A stretch of 16,277 nt of DNA from an uncultured Bacteroidales bacterium (GTDB lineage: Bacteria > Bacteroidota > Bacteroidia > Bacteroidales > UBA932): contig URDD01000058.1 of NCBI GenBank assembly GCA_900546395.1, positions 1-16,277 of the forward strand, read 5' to 3'. The notes below the pieces were generated by a model that was given only the letters and a program-made list of their open reading frames with translations, was not told where the DNA came from and ran no database searches. Numbering within the stretch: position 1 is the stretch's first letter; every line of letters starts with the position of its first letter. This document shows, piece after piece, positions 1 through 6,619 of this stretch. The position numbers and the translations under genes are program-made.

Positions 1-310
1 AGACGGCACTGTTAAAGTAAGTGTCAACGTCAGAAATGCGGGTAAAATGGCTGGGGATGAAGTAGTCCAGCTTTATATAAGAGACAGGTATTCTCAGGTT
101 ACAAGACCTGTGAAAGAACTGAAAGATTTTGCAAGGGTTCATCTTGAACCTGGTGAAATCAGGACTGTTGAGTTCACAGTTACACCAGATAAATTGAGTT
201 TCCTTGACAAGAAACTTCGTCCTATAGTGGAGCCTGGAGAGTTTATACTGATGGTAGGACCGTCTTCCGCAGACAGCGATTTGCTCAAGACAAGTTTTTG
301 GGTTAAATAA
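1..310 (+). CDS. Glycoside hydrolase family 3, C-terminal fragment (cut by window edge)
   Basis: The reading frame is open from base 2 to a TAA at 308-310, so only the last 102 codons are present and the gene begins left of the window. The peptide matches the fibronectin type III-like domain that ends GH3 beta-glucosidases and beta-xylosidases: 'NAGKMAGDEVVQLY', then 'RPVKELKDFARVHLEPGE', then 'VEFTV', and a final strand with 'GEFILMVG'. In GH3 enzymes this domain packs against the catalytic domains; the catalytic aspartate lies upstream and cannot be seen. Substrate specificity cannot be called. It converges on the cation diffusion facilitator gene with only 20 bases between the two stop codons. 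Confidence 0.9.
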   Translation, partial: DGTVKVSVNVRNAGKMAGDEVVQLYIRDRYSQVTRPVKELKDFARVHLEPGEIRTVEFTVTPDKLSFLDKKLRPIVEPGEFILMVGPSSADSDLLKTSFWVK

Positions 311-340
311 ATGAGACAGAATCAGGTCTCTTATTTATTT
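305..340. terminator. Bidirectional terminator containing both convergent stop codons
   Basis: Seen directly: AAATAAAT (305-312) and GAGAC (313-317) pair with GTCTC (326-330) and ATTTATTT (333-340), with an 8-base loop and a 2-base bulge at 331-332. The stop codon of the GH3 gene (308-310) lies in the left arm. The stop codon of the cation diffusion facilitator (331-333 on the minus strand) overlaps the bulge and right arm. The lower stem is A/T-only, so each direction ends in a U-rich tract. Bidirectional termination is inferred. Confidence 0.6.
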
Positions 341-1230
341 ACAGGCTTTACAGGTTCTACGTGTATATATACATAGGTGCCTTTGCCAAGCAGTTCCTTG
401 ATTTTGTGCTCCATTCTGGTAGAGGTCTCGTGTGCTTCGTTCAGGCTGATGTTCCCGTCCATCCTGATATGTACGTCAACGGCAGCGTAGTTTCCTATGC
501 GTCGTGTCCTGAGGTTATGCGGGTCGCTTACTCCTGGAAAAGACATTATTAATGAAGTGATTTCATTTTCAAGGGTGTCTGGAAGGGACTTTTCAAGAAG
601 TTCGTCCATACAGGGGATAAAAAGTTCCACGGCAGTCTTCATGATAAAGATGCTGACTATGACGGCAGCAATGGGGTCGAGAATCCTCCAGTCTTCTCCC
701 AGCAGGATTGCTCCTGCTATGCCTGCGGATGTGCCTATTGAAGATAGAGCGTCGCTGCGGTGGTGCCACGCGTTGGCTATGACGGCTTTGGAATCAAGTC
801 TTTTCCCTTCGCTTACAGTATATCTGTAGAGTATTTCCTTGCAGACTACAGAGACCAGAGCGGCTCCGAGAGCTATATATCCGGGCTTGTCGAGTTGTCC
901 TCCGTGTATGAATGTGAGTATAGAAGAGCCTCCGTTCCACATTATGCCTGCCCCGGCACCGAAAAGTATCACTCCGATGAAAGCTGTGGCCAGAGTCTCG
1001 TATTTTCCGTGTCCGTAGTCATGTTCCTTGTCCTGGGGCTTGCTTGAGAGCTTGACGAACAGAAGTACGATAATGTCAGTAATAAAGTCAGACAGTGAAT
1101 GTACCGCATCGGCCAGCATAGCTGCACTGTGTCCTAAAATCCCGGCAGCGAACTTGCATGCCAGGAGAACGAAGTTGACTATACTTCCTGTGATTGTTAT
1201 TTTGTATATGTCCTTCTCCCTGTTTTCCAT
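331..1230 (-). CDS. Cation diffusion facilitator (CDF) family divalent metal exporter
   Basis: A 299-residue inner-membrane protein of the usual CDF length. It has six predicted transmembrane helices (about 11-31, 37-60, 80-100, 114-135, 160-178, 183-205) and a cytoplasmic C-terminal domain from about 206. The metal site pairs are visible: His44-xxx-Asp48 in helix 2 (with Asp41 one turn earlier) and His156-xxx-Asp160 in helix 5. In the family these ligands coordinate Zn2+ (or Fe2+/Mn2+) for proton-coupled export, and a helix-2 histidine favours zinc in characterised members; zinc specificity here is inference. The C-terminal domain has the typical 'DPHNLRTRRIGNYAAVDVHI' segment, a ferredoxin-like metal-sensing fold. 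The ATG at 1230 lies 42 bases after the phosphatase stop, so the two are probably co-transcribed. Confidence 0.93.
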   Translation of the reverse strand: MENREKDIYKITITGSIVNFVLLACKFAAGILGHSAAMLADAVHSLSDFITDIIVLLFVKLSSKPQDKEHDYGHGKYETLATAFIGVILFGAGAGIMWNGGSSILTFIHGGQLDKPGYIALGAALVSVVCKEILYRYTVSEGKRLDSKAVIANAWHHRSDALSSIGTSAGIAGAILLGEDWRILDPIAAVIVSIFIMKTAVELFIPCMDELLEKSLPDTLENEITSLIMSFPGVSDPHNLRTRRIGNYAAVDVHIRMDGNISLNEAHETSTRMEHKIKELLGKGTYVYIHVEPVKPVNK

Positions 1231-1272
1231 GACCGGTGTTTAGAAGTTGTCTGATGAACTGTTTGAAAATTT

Positions 1273-1776
1273 TCAGAGTTTTGCATCCAGGTCTGCATAC
1301 AGTTCCCTGCAGGCTTCTTCGAGCAAATCAAGTACCAGTTCAAAACCTTCTGCTCCCATATAGTATGGGTCGGGAATATAGGAATAGTCAGATTTATTGA
1401 GGTAGTCTGCCATCCGTACTATCTTTCTGGAAGCCTCTACAGAAGGAGCCAGATGTATAAGATCTGTGAAGTTATTGTCGTCCATGGCTACAATAATATC
1501 GAAATCAAGCAAATCCAGTGATGATACCGGTCTTGCCCTGTGGGTGAGGTTATAGCCTCGTCTTGAGGCTGCTTCTCTCATTCTTCTGTCCGGTAGTTGT
1601 CCGCGGTGTCCGGAATATGTTCCTGCCGAATCTATCTCGAATCTGTTTCCGGCTCCGTTCCTGTCCACTATAGCCTGGAACAGTCCGTGGGCTGCTGGAG
1701 AACGGCATATGTTTCCCAGGCAGACAAAAAGAACTTTATATTTATTGTCTGTATTCAAATCTTGAGGTTTATTCAT
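1273..1776 (-). CDS. Low-molecular-weight protein tyrosine phosphatase
   Basis: A 167-residue cytosolic phosphatase, normal for the family. The P-loop C(X)5RS is at Cys19-Leu-Gly-Asn-Ile-Cys24-Arg25-Ser26: Cys19 is the expected nucleophile and Arg25 binds phosphate. The general-acid loop Asp136-Pro-Tyr-Tyr is present, and the two tyrosines are typical of LMW-PTPs. Family members dephosphorylate phosphotyrosine proteins, often BY-kinases of exopolysaccharide export, but no such kinase is in this window, so the substrate is unknown. About 12 extra N-terminal residues precede the first beta strand ('YKVLFVCLGN'), so translation could also start slightly later. A TATCTTTG promoter element lies 25 bases upstream of the chosen ATG. 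Confidence 0.93.
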   Translation of the reverse strand: MNKPQDLNTDNKYKVLFVCLGNICRSPAAHGLFQAIVDRNGAGNRFEIDSAGTYSGHRGQLPDRRMREAASRRGYNLTHRARPVSSLDLLDFDIIVAMDDNNFTDLIHLAPSVEASRKIVRMADYLNKSDYSYIPDPYYMGAEGFELVLDLLEEACRELYADLDAKL

Positions 1777-2018
1777 AATTTATATTTAAATTGCAGAATG
1801 CAAAGATAAGCAAGATTTCCAAATGCTTTGTTTCTGACCGATATTACAATGAGGACGGCCGGTATGATGATGCCCCGGATAATCAGGAAAGAGGGTATTA
1901 TTATGGCGAGAACTATATTGAGACCCTTAATGGTGAATTCTTGGAATTCGATATTAGTGATACCAGGTTTAAGGTACTCACAAAATACTTTGAAGGTGGC
2001 ATCGGTGTCAGCAGTCAC
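1773..2018 (-). CDS. Doubtful small ORF in the alr-phosphatase spacer, possible one-helix membrane peptide
   Basis: An 81-codon frame starts with GTG overlapping the alr stop (GTGA) and ends with TGA overlapping the phosphatase start (ATGA). That arrangement would suit translational coupling. The middle is strongly hydrophobic, about residues 34-58 ('NIVLAIIIPSFLIIRGIII'), and could be one transmembrane helix. I do not recognise the protein. Against it: the last residues read through the phosphatase promoter element at 1801-1808 and its leader, the tail looks like A/T-rich non-coding sequence, and no other start is available. It may equally be an open spacer or a gene remnant. Otherwise I see no gene in 1777-2014. 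Confidence 0.22.
   Translation of the reverse strand: MTADTDATFKVFCEYLKPGITNIEFQEFTIKGLNIVLAIIIPSFLIIRGIIIPAVLIVISVRNKAFGNLAYLCILQFKYKL
1801..1808 (-). promoter_or_regulatory. Bacteroidota -7 promoter element (TATCTTTG) for the phosphatase gene
   Basis: The minus strand reads TATCTTTG, an exact match to the Bacteroidota housekeeping -7 consensus TAnnTTTG, 25 bases upstream of the phosphatase ATG. That predicts a leader of roughly 18-20 bases. I found no clear TTTG -33 element at the usual distance. It suggests that the phosphatase and transporter can be transcribed independently of alr. Confidence 0.55.
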
Positions 2019-3166
2019 ATATCTGTTTTTAAGGGTTTCAAGGACGGTATGTTGTCCGTGCCGATTACGATTCTTTCAATCCTTCTTGGGACAGATGTGA
2101 AGATTTCGTAGGGGATTGTCCCTAAAATTCCGGCAAGTTCCGATGCCGTAGGATCTTCTCCGAAGATGGTTACAGTATCTCCTACCTGAGCTTCAACTCC
2201 TGTAATGTCCAGCATGCACATGTCCATACAGATATTTCCTATGGTAGGGACTCTGTGTCCGTTCAGGGAGAATGAGCATTGGCCTCTTCCCAAGTGGCGG
2301 TCGATGCCGTCGGCATATCCTACGGGAATAGTAGCGATGACTGTACCTTCAGGTGCTATTTTTCCGTGGCGGCCATAGCCTATGGTTCCGTCGCTGGCTT
2401 CCAGTTTTTTGATTTGCAGGATTTTGCATTTGAAAGAAGCTACATTGGCAAGCCTTACGTCCGGAAGTGCGCTTATTCCGTAGATTCCGATTCCTAATCT
2501 TACCATGTCGAACTGGTATTGGGGAAAACGCTCTATGCCGGCAGAGTTCAATATATGGTACAGTGGTCTGTATCCTATTCCGGAAGATATTTTCTCAGCA
2601 TTATCTTTGAACATCCGTACCTGTCCTTCGGTAAATTCATCATTGTCAGGGTCTTCTGCAGCTGCCAGATGAGAATAGACAGACTTTACCCTGACTGAAT
2701 CATTGTTTTTCAGGAAATCGAGAAGTTCATCTATTTCACTGCTCATGAATCCGAGCCTGTGCATTCCCGTATCCAGCTTTATGTGGATGGGGAAGTATTT
2801 TATCTCCCTTGCGTCAAGTCTTTCACACAAAGCTTTCAGGGTATACAGATTTGGAATTCCAGGTTCAAGAGAAAAGTCAATGATTTCATCTATGAAATCA
2901 GTTCCTGCAGTCAGAACAAGAATAGGGGATTTGATGCCGGCCTTTCTGAGTTCCATTCCTTCAACAGGGTAGGCGACTGCCAGATAGTCGGCCCCTGCTT
3001 TTTCCATCATATCTGCAAACTCCACTGCTCCGTGACCATAGGCGTTTGCCTTTACCAGAACGAGCAGTTTTGTACTGCCGTTTAGTCTGCTTCTGAAATA
3101 TTTATAGTTTTCAAGGCATCCCGGAAGGTTTATTTCCAGCCTTGAAAAATCATTGTCCTTTCCCAT
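2015..3166 (-). CDS. alr: Alanine racemase
   Basis: A 383-residue, PLP-dependent, fold-type III enzyme that interconverts L- and D-alanine for peptidoglycan synthesis in the cytosol. The PLP lysine is Lys39 in 'VLVKANAYGHG'. The carboxylate-binding arginine lies in 'KLDTGMHRLGF' (Arg137). The second catalytic base is Tyr264 in 'TIGYGRHGK', in the C-terminal beta domain. 'GNICMDMCMLD' (about 310-320) supplies the substrate-contacting methionine loop. Length matches stand-alone bacterial Alr; it is not fused to MurF as in some Bacteroidota. The ATG at 3166 is preceded by a TATCTTTG element. The coding region ends ATG-TGA at 2015-2020. Confidence 0.96.
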   Translation of the reverse strand: MGKDNDFSRLEINLPGCLENYKYFRSRLNGSTKLLVLVKANAYGHGAVEFADMMEKAGADYLAVAYPVEGMELRKAGIKSPILVLTAGTDFIDEIIDFSLEPGIPNLYTLKALCERLDAREIKYFPIHIKLDTGMHRLGFMSSEIDELLDFLKNNDSVRVKSVYSHLAAAEDPDNDEFTEGQVRMFKDNAEKISSGIGYRPLYHILNSAGIERFPQYQFDMVRLGIGIYGISALPDVRLANVASFKCKILQIKKLEASDGTIGYGRHGKIAPEGTVIATIPVGYADGIDRHLGRGQCSFSLNGHRVPTIGNICMDMCMLDITGVEAQVGDTVTIFGEDPTASELAGILGTIPYEIFTSVPRRIERIVIGTDNIPSLKPLKTDM

Positions 3167-3192
3167 TTCTAAATTTTTAGCGCAAAGAAATG

Positions 3193-3200
3193 CAAAGATA
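3193..3200 (-). promoter_or_regulatory. Bacteroidota -7 promoter element (TATCTTTG) for alr
   Basis: The minus strand reads TATCTTTG, an exact TAnnTTTG match, 26 bases upstream of the alr ATG. The predicted transcript leader is about 20 bases. No strong -33 TTTG is visible at the usual spacing. It is divergent from the YugP promoter in the same intergenic region. Confidence 0.6.
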
Positions 3201-3295
3201 GAAAAAAGAACAATACACTGAAATTTTGGCAGGAAATGCTGACACGGCAGGACAAGGCTTGCTTTTTGTGGATTTCATGCTCCGGTAATGAAAAA

Positions 3296-3317
3296 CTTTT
3301 CCGTGACGGAGGAAAAG
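3296..3317. promoter_or_regulatory. Inverted repeat between the -33 and -7 regions of the YugP promoter (candidate operator)
   Basis: CTTTTCC (3296-3302) and GGAAAAG (3311-3317) are perfect 7-bp arms around an 8-base spacer. A second, overlapping palindrome, TCCGT-G-ACGGA, occupies 3300-3310. It sits immediately upstream of the TATATTTG element at 3320-3327, a position where a bound repressor would block RNA polymerase. The operator role is inference from position and symmetry. Confidence 0.35.
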
Positions 3318-3319
3318 AT

Positions 3320-3327
3320 TATATTTG
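3320..3327 (+). promoter_or_regulatory. Bacteroidota -7 promoter element (TATATTTG) for the YugP-type peptidase
   Basis: TATATTTG matches TAnnTTTG exactly and is 30 bases upstream of the ATG at 3358. A TTTTC stretch about 20 bases further upstream (3297-3301) could serve as a weak -33 element. The intergenic region 3167-3357 holds this promoter, the divergent alr promoter and the inverted repeat; I see no gene in it. Confidence 0.5.
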
Positions 3328-3357
3328 AAAATTGTATAAAACAGATTGATTGAAATT

Positions 3358-4035
3358 ATGATTTGGCTTATTTTTATTGTGGTGATGGTGTTGAGTTTCA
3401 TCATCCAGAACAGATTGCAGAGCAGATTTGAAAAATACTCCAGAGTTCCTCTTCCAAGCGGGATGACAGGGGCTCAGGTCGCTATGAAAATGCTTAATGA
3501 CAACGGAATCTATGATGTAAAGGTCATTCCTGCACGGGGAATGCTCACTGACCATTATAATCCTGCCACGAAGACGGTGGCTTTAAGTGAAGGTGTTTAT
3601 GCAAGCCGTTCTGTCGCAGCGGCAGCCGTAGCGGCTCATGAGTGCGGACATGCAGTGCAGCATGCTGTAGGCTATGCTCCTCTGAAGATGAGGTCAGCGC
3701 TTGTGCCTGTGGTAAGTTTTGCATCCAATATAGTACAGTGGGTACTTCTGCTCGGAATTATCATGGTCAATTCTGTACCGGGGCTTCTGTGGTTCGGCAT
3801 TGCGCTTTTTGCAATGACTACACTTTTCAGTGTCATAACCCTTCCGGTTGAGGTCAATGCAAGCCAGAGGGCTGTGGCATGGCTCAGGAATGCAGGCGTG
3901 ACCGACAGCACTACTTCTCCTATGGCTGTAGATGCCTTGAAATGGGCTGCCTATACTTATGTGATAGCGGCAGTAGGTTCGCTGGCGACTCTTCTTTATT
4001 ATGTTTCAATAGCGATGGGAGCGCGCCGCGACTGA
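3358..4035 (+). CDS. YugP-type membrane zinc metallopeptidase (Zn_peptidase_2 family)
   Basis: 225 residues, close to the family norm. Order of features: N-terminal transmembrane helix (about 2-16), a segment with 'GMTGAQVAMKMLNDNGIYDVKV' and 'DHYNPATKTVALSEGVY', then the zinc motif His94-Glu95-xx-His98 in 'AAHECGHAVQH', followed by hydrophobic segments at about 115-137, 141-163 and 198-219. Glu165 in 'LPVEVNAS' is a plausible third zinc ligand. The family is membrane-bound, and its substrates are largely unknown. I chose the ATG at 3358 rather than the in-frame TTG at 3346, because ATG is preferred and the protein then begins directly with the membrane helix. The next gene starts 16 bases after the stop, so co-transcription is likely. 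Confidence 0.9.
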   Translation: MIWLIFIVVMVLSFIIQNRLQSRFEKYSRVPLPSGMTGAQVAMKMLNDNGIYDVKVIPARGMLTDHYNPATKTVALSEGVYASRSVAAAAVAAHECGHAVQHAVGYAPLKMRSALVPVVSFASNIVQWVLLLGIIMVNSVPGLLWFGIALFAMTTLFSVITLPVEVNASQRAVAWLRNAGVTDSTTSPMAVDALKWAAYTYVIAAVGSLATLLYYVSIAMGARRD

Positions 4036-4051
4036 TGATATGTAATTTTGA

Positions 4052-4942
4052 ATGGTCTTGAAAAATATTTACCGTATAGTGGTTCCGGCAGTGCTGCTTT
4101 TATGCAGCCTGCCGGTTGTGTTGTCAGCCTCTCAGAAGGAGGATGGCGATAGTCTTTATACTTTCAGGCATAAAGGGCTGGAAAGATATTACCGTATTTT
4201 TGTTCCGGATTCTCTGGCTGAAGGCAAGCCTTTGGTAATGATGCTGCACGGATATGGGGGAAAACCGTCTCCAGACAGGTTCGGTATGAGGGAGGCTGCC
4301 AGAAAATATGGCTTTGCAGTATGTTATCCTCAGGGACATCCTGACGATCGTGGAAAGAGGTGCTGGAATGTCGGTTATCCGTTTCAGAAAGGACTGAAAA
4401 CCGATGATGTGGATTTTATCTGCAGACTGGCTCGCCATATTGTTTCTGAGTACGGTTTGTGCAAAGACAATATATTTTGCTGCGGACACTCAAATGGTGG
4501 CGAAATGTGTTATTTGATGGCTTATACGAAGCCTGACTTTTTTGCTGCCGTTGCTCCATTGGCAGGTCTGACTCTTGAGTGGATGTACCGCGGTCTTGAA
4601 GCTTCCGGGCCTGTCCCTCTTCTTGAAATACATGGAACTTCCGACAAGACATCTTTGTGGAACGGAGATCCGCTGAACGAAGGAGGCTGGGGTGCATATA
4701 TTTCAGTTCCGGCAGCTGTCGGTTACTGGGCGGCAGTAAACAGATGTACGCATGAAGAGACAGAATACCTGCCCGGGAAAGAAAACGGATGTCAGGTAGT
4801 CGCGCACAAGTATGTCGGCGGAACTGGTGGAGCGGAAGTGTGGTTGTATGAAATTCAGGGAGGATCTCATTCGCTGTCTGCCTCTGATTTGGATACAGGT
4901 GTGGTAGTTCTGGAGTTTTTTAGCCGTTATGTAGAAATGTGA
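4052..4942 (+). CDS. Secreted alpha/beta-hydrolase esterase, CE1/LpqC (feruloyl esterase / PHB depolymerase-like) family
   Basis: 296 residues with a signal peptide at about 1-25 (KNIYR, hydrophobic core, 'VVLSAS'), so periplasmic or exported. The fold landmarks are the oxyanion segment 'LVMMLHGYGG' (61-70), the nucleophile elbow Gly145-His-Ser147-Asn-Gly, an acid Asp198 in 'IHGTSDKTSLWNG' and His273 in 'GGSHS'. The conserved 'RCWN' and 'DDVDFI' segments typical of the LpqC/polyhydroxybutyrate depolymerase group are also present. Gut Bacteroidota members generally remove acyl or feruloyl groups from polysaccharides; the real ester substrate here cannot be called. The protein is cysteine-rich for its family (Cys104, 137, 143, 144, 153, 232, 247 among others), so disulfides are possible. 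It lies directly behind the YugP-type gene. Confidence 0.85.
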   Translation: MVLKNIYRIVVPAVLLLCSLPVVLSASQKEDGDSLYTFRHKGLERYYRIFVPDSLAEGKPLVMMLHGYGGKPSPDRFGMREAARKYGFAVCYPQGHPDDRGKRCWNVGYPFQKGLKTDDVDFICRLARHIVSEYGLCKDNIFCCGHSNGGEMCYLMAYTKPDFFAAVAPLAGLTLEWMYRGLEASGPVPLLEIHGTSDKTSLWNGDPLNEGGWGAYISVPAAVGYWAAVNRCTHEETEYLPGKENGCQVVAHKYVGGTGGAEVWLYEIQGGSHSLSASDLDTGVVVLEFFSRYVEM

Positions 4943-5052
4943 AATGATTTTGCTCTTGTGGAAAGTTAGGTGACAAACAGCTTCTAAAATTTTTTAAGAT
5001 TTTTTTAGGTGTTCTTTTGTGATTTTACGACATATTATTCAGAATAGTAAAA
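4943..5052 (+). promoter_or_regulatory. A/T-rich leader upstream of the ECF sigma gene
   Basis: No gene is visible here. Positions about 4986-5010 are nearly all A/T with long T runs, which may form weak hairpins ending the esterase transcript. I find no TAnnTTTG match. The stretch around 5009-5045 (GGTGTTC, then ACGACATATTATTC) could be a promoter read by the ECF factor itself, but this is a guess from position and general resemblance to ECF-type elements. Confidence 0.25.
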
Positions 5053-5607
5053 GTGGACACTGAAACAAAATATTTGATAGCAGATTTGGCACTCAACAAT
5101 GCTTCGGGTGCATTAGGCAGGCTTTATGAGAAATATGCTCATCAGGTTTACCGTTATGTGTCCGTGTATGTGGAATGTTCGGCAGAGGCGGATGAGATAG
5201 TATCCGACTGTTTTTATGCAGTGTGGAAAAACAGGAAGACAATTCTCGGAGTGGAGAATTTTTCCGCCTACCTGCTAAGGATAGCGAAATTCAAGGCGAT
5301 AGATTCTTTGAGAAAGAAAAGACCGAGGATGATAGGATGTGAAGAAATCAATATTGACTTGTTTACGGAAGCTGCTACTACGCCGGAAGAATTGTTCATT
5401 ACTGCAGAAATGGCCAAGGTCATAGACAGGGCGATAGAAATGTTGCCTTCGAAATGCAAACTGGCATTCAAACTGGTGAGAGAGGACAGGTTATCCCATA
5501 AAGAAGCGGCTGAGCTTATGGATATTTCCGTCAAGACATTGCAGTCCCATCTTTCGATTGCAATGCATAGGATAAGGGAAGTGATGAAAACCAGCGGCAT
5601 TAATTAA
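5053..5607 (+). CDS. ECF-type RNA polymerase sigma factor, FecI-like (Bacteroidota group)
   Basis: 184 residues, the usual length. Region 2 spans about 18-90, with 'GALGRLYEKYAHQVYRYV', 'EADEIVSDCFYAVWKNR' and 'FSAYLLRIAKFKAIDSLRKK'. Region 4 spans about 125-178: 'AIEMLPSKCKLAFKLVRE', then the helix-turn-helix 'LSHKEAAELMDISVKTLQSHL'. It directs RNA polymerase to promoters of the downstream uptake locus once released from its anti-sigma partner. The only available start is GTG at 5053; the next in-frame ATG lies beyond residue 110. The FecR-like gene follows after 10 bases, consistent with a co-transcribed regulator pair. Confidence 0.93.
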   Translation: MDTETKYLIADLALNNASGALGRLYEKYAHQVYRYVSVYVECSAEADEIVSDCFYAVWKNRKTILGVENFSAYLLRIAKFKAIDSLRKKRPRMIGCEEINIDLFTEAATTPEELFITAEMAKVIDRAIEMLPSKCKLAFKLVREDRLSHKEAAELMDISVKTLQSHLSIAMHRIREVMKTSGIN

Positions 5608-5617
5608 AAGACAGATT

Positions 5618-6571
5618 ATGAAAACAGAAATAAATGATTTGCTGCTTGTAAAATACCTTACGGGAGAGGCCACAAGAGACGAAAAGGCAGTGGTGGAGCA
5701 TTGGTTGGCCCTTTCTGAAGAAAACGAAAAGGAGTTCAATTCTATCAAGGAATATTGGGATTCCGGTGTTGCTTTCGATACAGGTATCAACAGAGGGTAT
5801 TCACTGATGACCAAAAAGATAAACAGACATAAGGGACTAGGCAGAGGTCTTGCAGTCATGCTGTCTCTGGCTGCTTCTATGGTGATAGGTGTCATTTTGG
5901 GAACTGTCTTTCTGCCTGCCGGCTCTAGAGCAACGGTTACAAAGTATGTGACAGAGTCTGGCATTTCGACATTTCTTCTGCCGGATAATACGGAAGTAAC
6001 CCTGAACAAGAATAGTTCATTGTCATTTGACTCCGACTTTGGGAAGAAGGACAGGAAGGTAGAGCTGAAAGGAGAGTGTTATTTCAAGGTTGTCTATGAT
6101 AATGAACGTAAATTCAAGGTGTATCTTGACGGTGCCGAGGTGACTGTATTGGGTACTGAATTCAATGCCAGGAACAGACCGGAAGAAAATCAGGTTTCTG
6201 TATCCCTGGTTTCCGGTTCCGTGCTTTTCAATGCCGGGACACAGTCTGTAAGGCTGATGCCTGGACACAAGATAGTTTATGAAAGGGGGGTGGAGACAGT
6301 TTGTGTAGAGCCGTTTGATTCTGATATAACTACTGCATGGAAAGACAATATTTTCAGATATAAGTCAATGCAACTTTCTACTTTGCTCAAGTCTCTGGCA
6401 AAAGATAAAGGTGTTGAAGTTTATATTGAGGGAGGGCTTGCAGAAAATAATGACCTGATGAGCGGCTCGCTTGACATGACTCAGTCTTTCGGGCAAATGC
6501 TTATAATACTTTCTCATCAGTCTTCTTTCAAGTGGACAATGGAGAAAGGGAACTATTACATATATGAATGA
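5618..6571 (+). CDS. FecR-family anti-sigma factor / transmembrane signal transducer
   Basis: 317 residues. The N-terminal cytoplasmic sigma-binding part is at about 5-70 ('LLLVKYLTGEATRDEKAVVEHWL'). A single transmembrane helix follows at about 78-102, then the periplasmic FecR domain at about 108-235 ('FLLPDNTEVTLNKNSSLSFDSDF', 'VELKGECYFKV', 'VTVLGTEFNAR', 'VSLVSGSVLF'), 'W-K-DNIFRYKS' and a C-terminal DUF4974-like domain at about 248-317. In this family the periplasmic part contacts the STN domain of a TonB-dependent receptor, and signalling frees the sigma factor. The downstream SusC-like gene does encode an STN domain, which supports the pairing. It appears complete, with an ATG start 10 bases after the sigma stop. 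Confidence 0.92.
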   Translation: MKTEINDLLLVKYLTGEATRDEKAVVEHWLALSEENEKEFNSIKEYWDSGVAFDTGINRGYSLMTKKINRHKGLGRGLAVMLSLAASMVIGVILGTVFLPAGSRATVTKYVTESGISTFLLPDNTEVTLNKNSSLSFDSDFGKKDRKVELKGECYFKVVYDNERKFKVYLDGAEVTVLGTEFNARNRPEENQVSVSLVSGSVLFNAGTQSVRLMPGHKIVYERGVETVCVEPFDSDITTAWKDNIFRYKSMQLSTLLKSLAKDKGVEVYIEGGLAENNDLMSGSLDMTQSFGQMLIILSHQSSFKWTMEKGNYYIYE

Positions 6572-6574
6572 TAG

Positions 6575-6592
6575 GAAACTATAATAAGTTTC
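6575..6592. promoter_or_regulatory. Inverted repeat in the fecR-susC gap
   Basis: GAAACT (6575-6580) and AGTTTC (6587-6592) are perfect 6-bp arms around ATAATA. The repeat lies 28 bases upstream of the SusC-like ATG in a 48-base gap. It could be an operator, part of an ECF promoter (GGAAACT resembles a GGAAC-type -35) or a small RNA hairpin. None of these is proven. Confidence 0.3.
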
Positions 6593-6619
6593 AAAAGTAA
6601 CAATATTAACAACTAAACT

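Noticed and set aside
497..1047. Plus-strand ORFs antisense to the cation diffusion facilitator
   Set aside because: They fully overlap a well-supported transporter gene, have low-complexity composition and no recognisable motif.
1264..1275. Perfect palindrome TGAAAATTTTCA at the phosphatase stop codon
   Set aside because: Short and A/T-rich, with no T-run or partner sites; expected by chance in this composition.
1773..2018. Possible MscL-like remnant between alr and the phosphatase
   Set aside because: 'FQEFTIKGLNIV' superficially resembles the MscL N-terminus, but the glycine-rich pore helix pattern is absent and the match is too short.
1791..2111. Plus-strand ORF of 106 codons across the alr end and the spacer
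   Set aside because: It lies antisense to the last ~97 bases of alr, its residues are the complement of hydrophobic spacer sequence, and it resembles no known family.
4124..4489. Minus-strand ORF of 121 codons inside the esterase
   Set aside because: It is a shadow of the esterase, which has clear catalytic motifs on the plus strand.
5491..6009. Minus-strand ORF of 172 codons across the sigma and anti-sigma genes
   Set aside because: It spans the antisense of two well-supported genes and lacks any domain or promoter.
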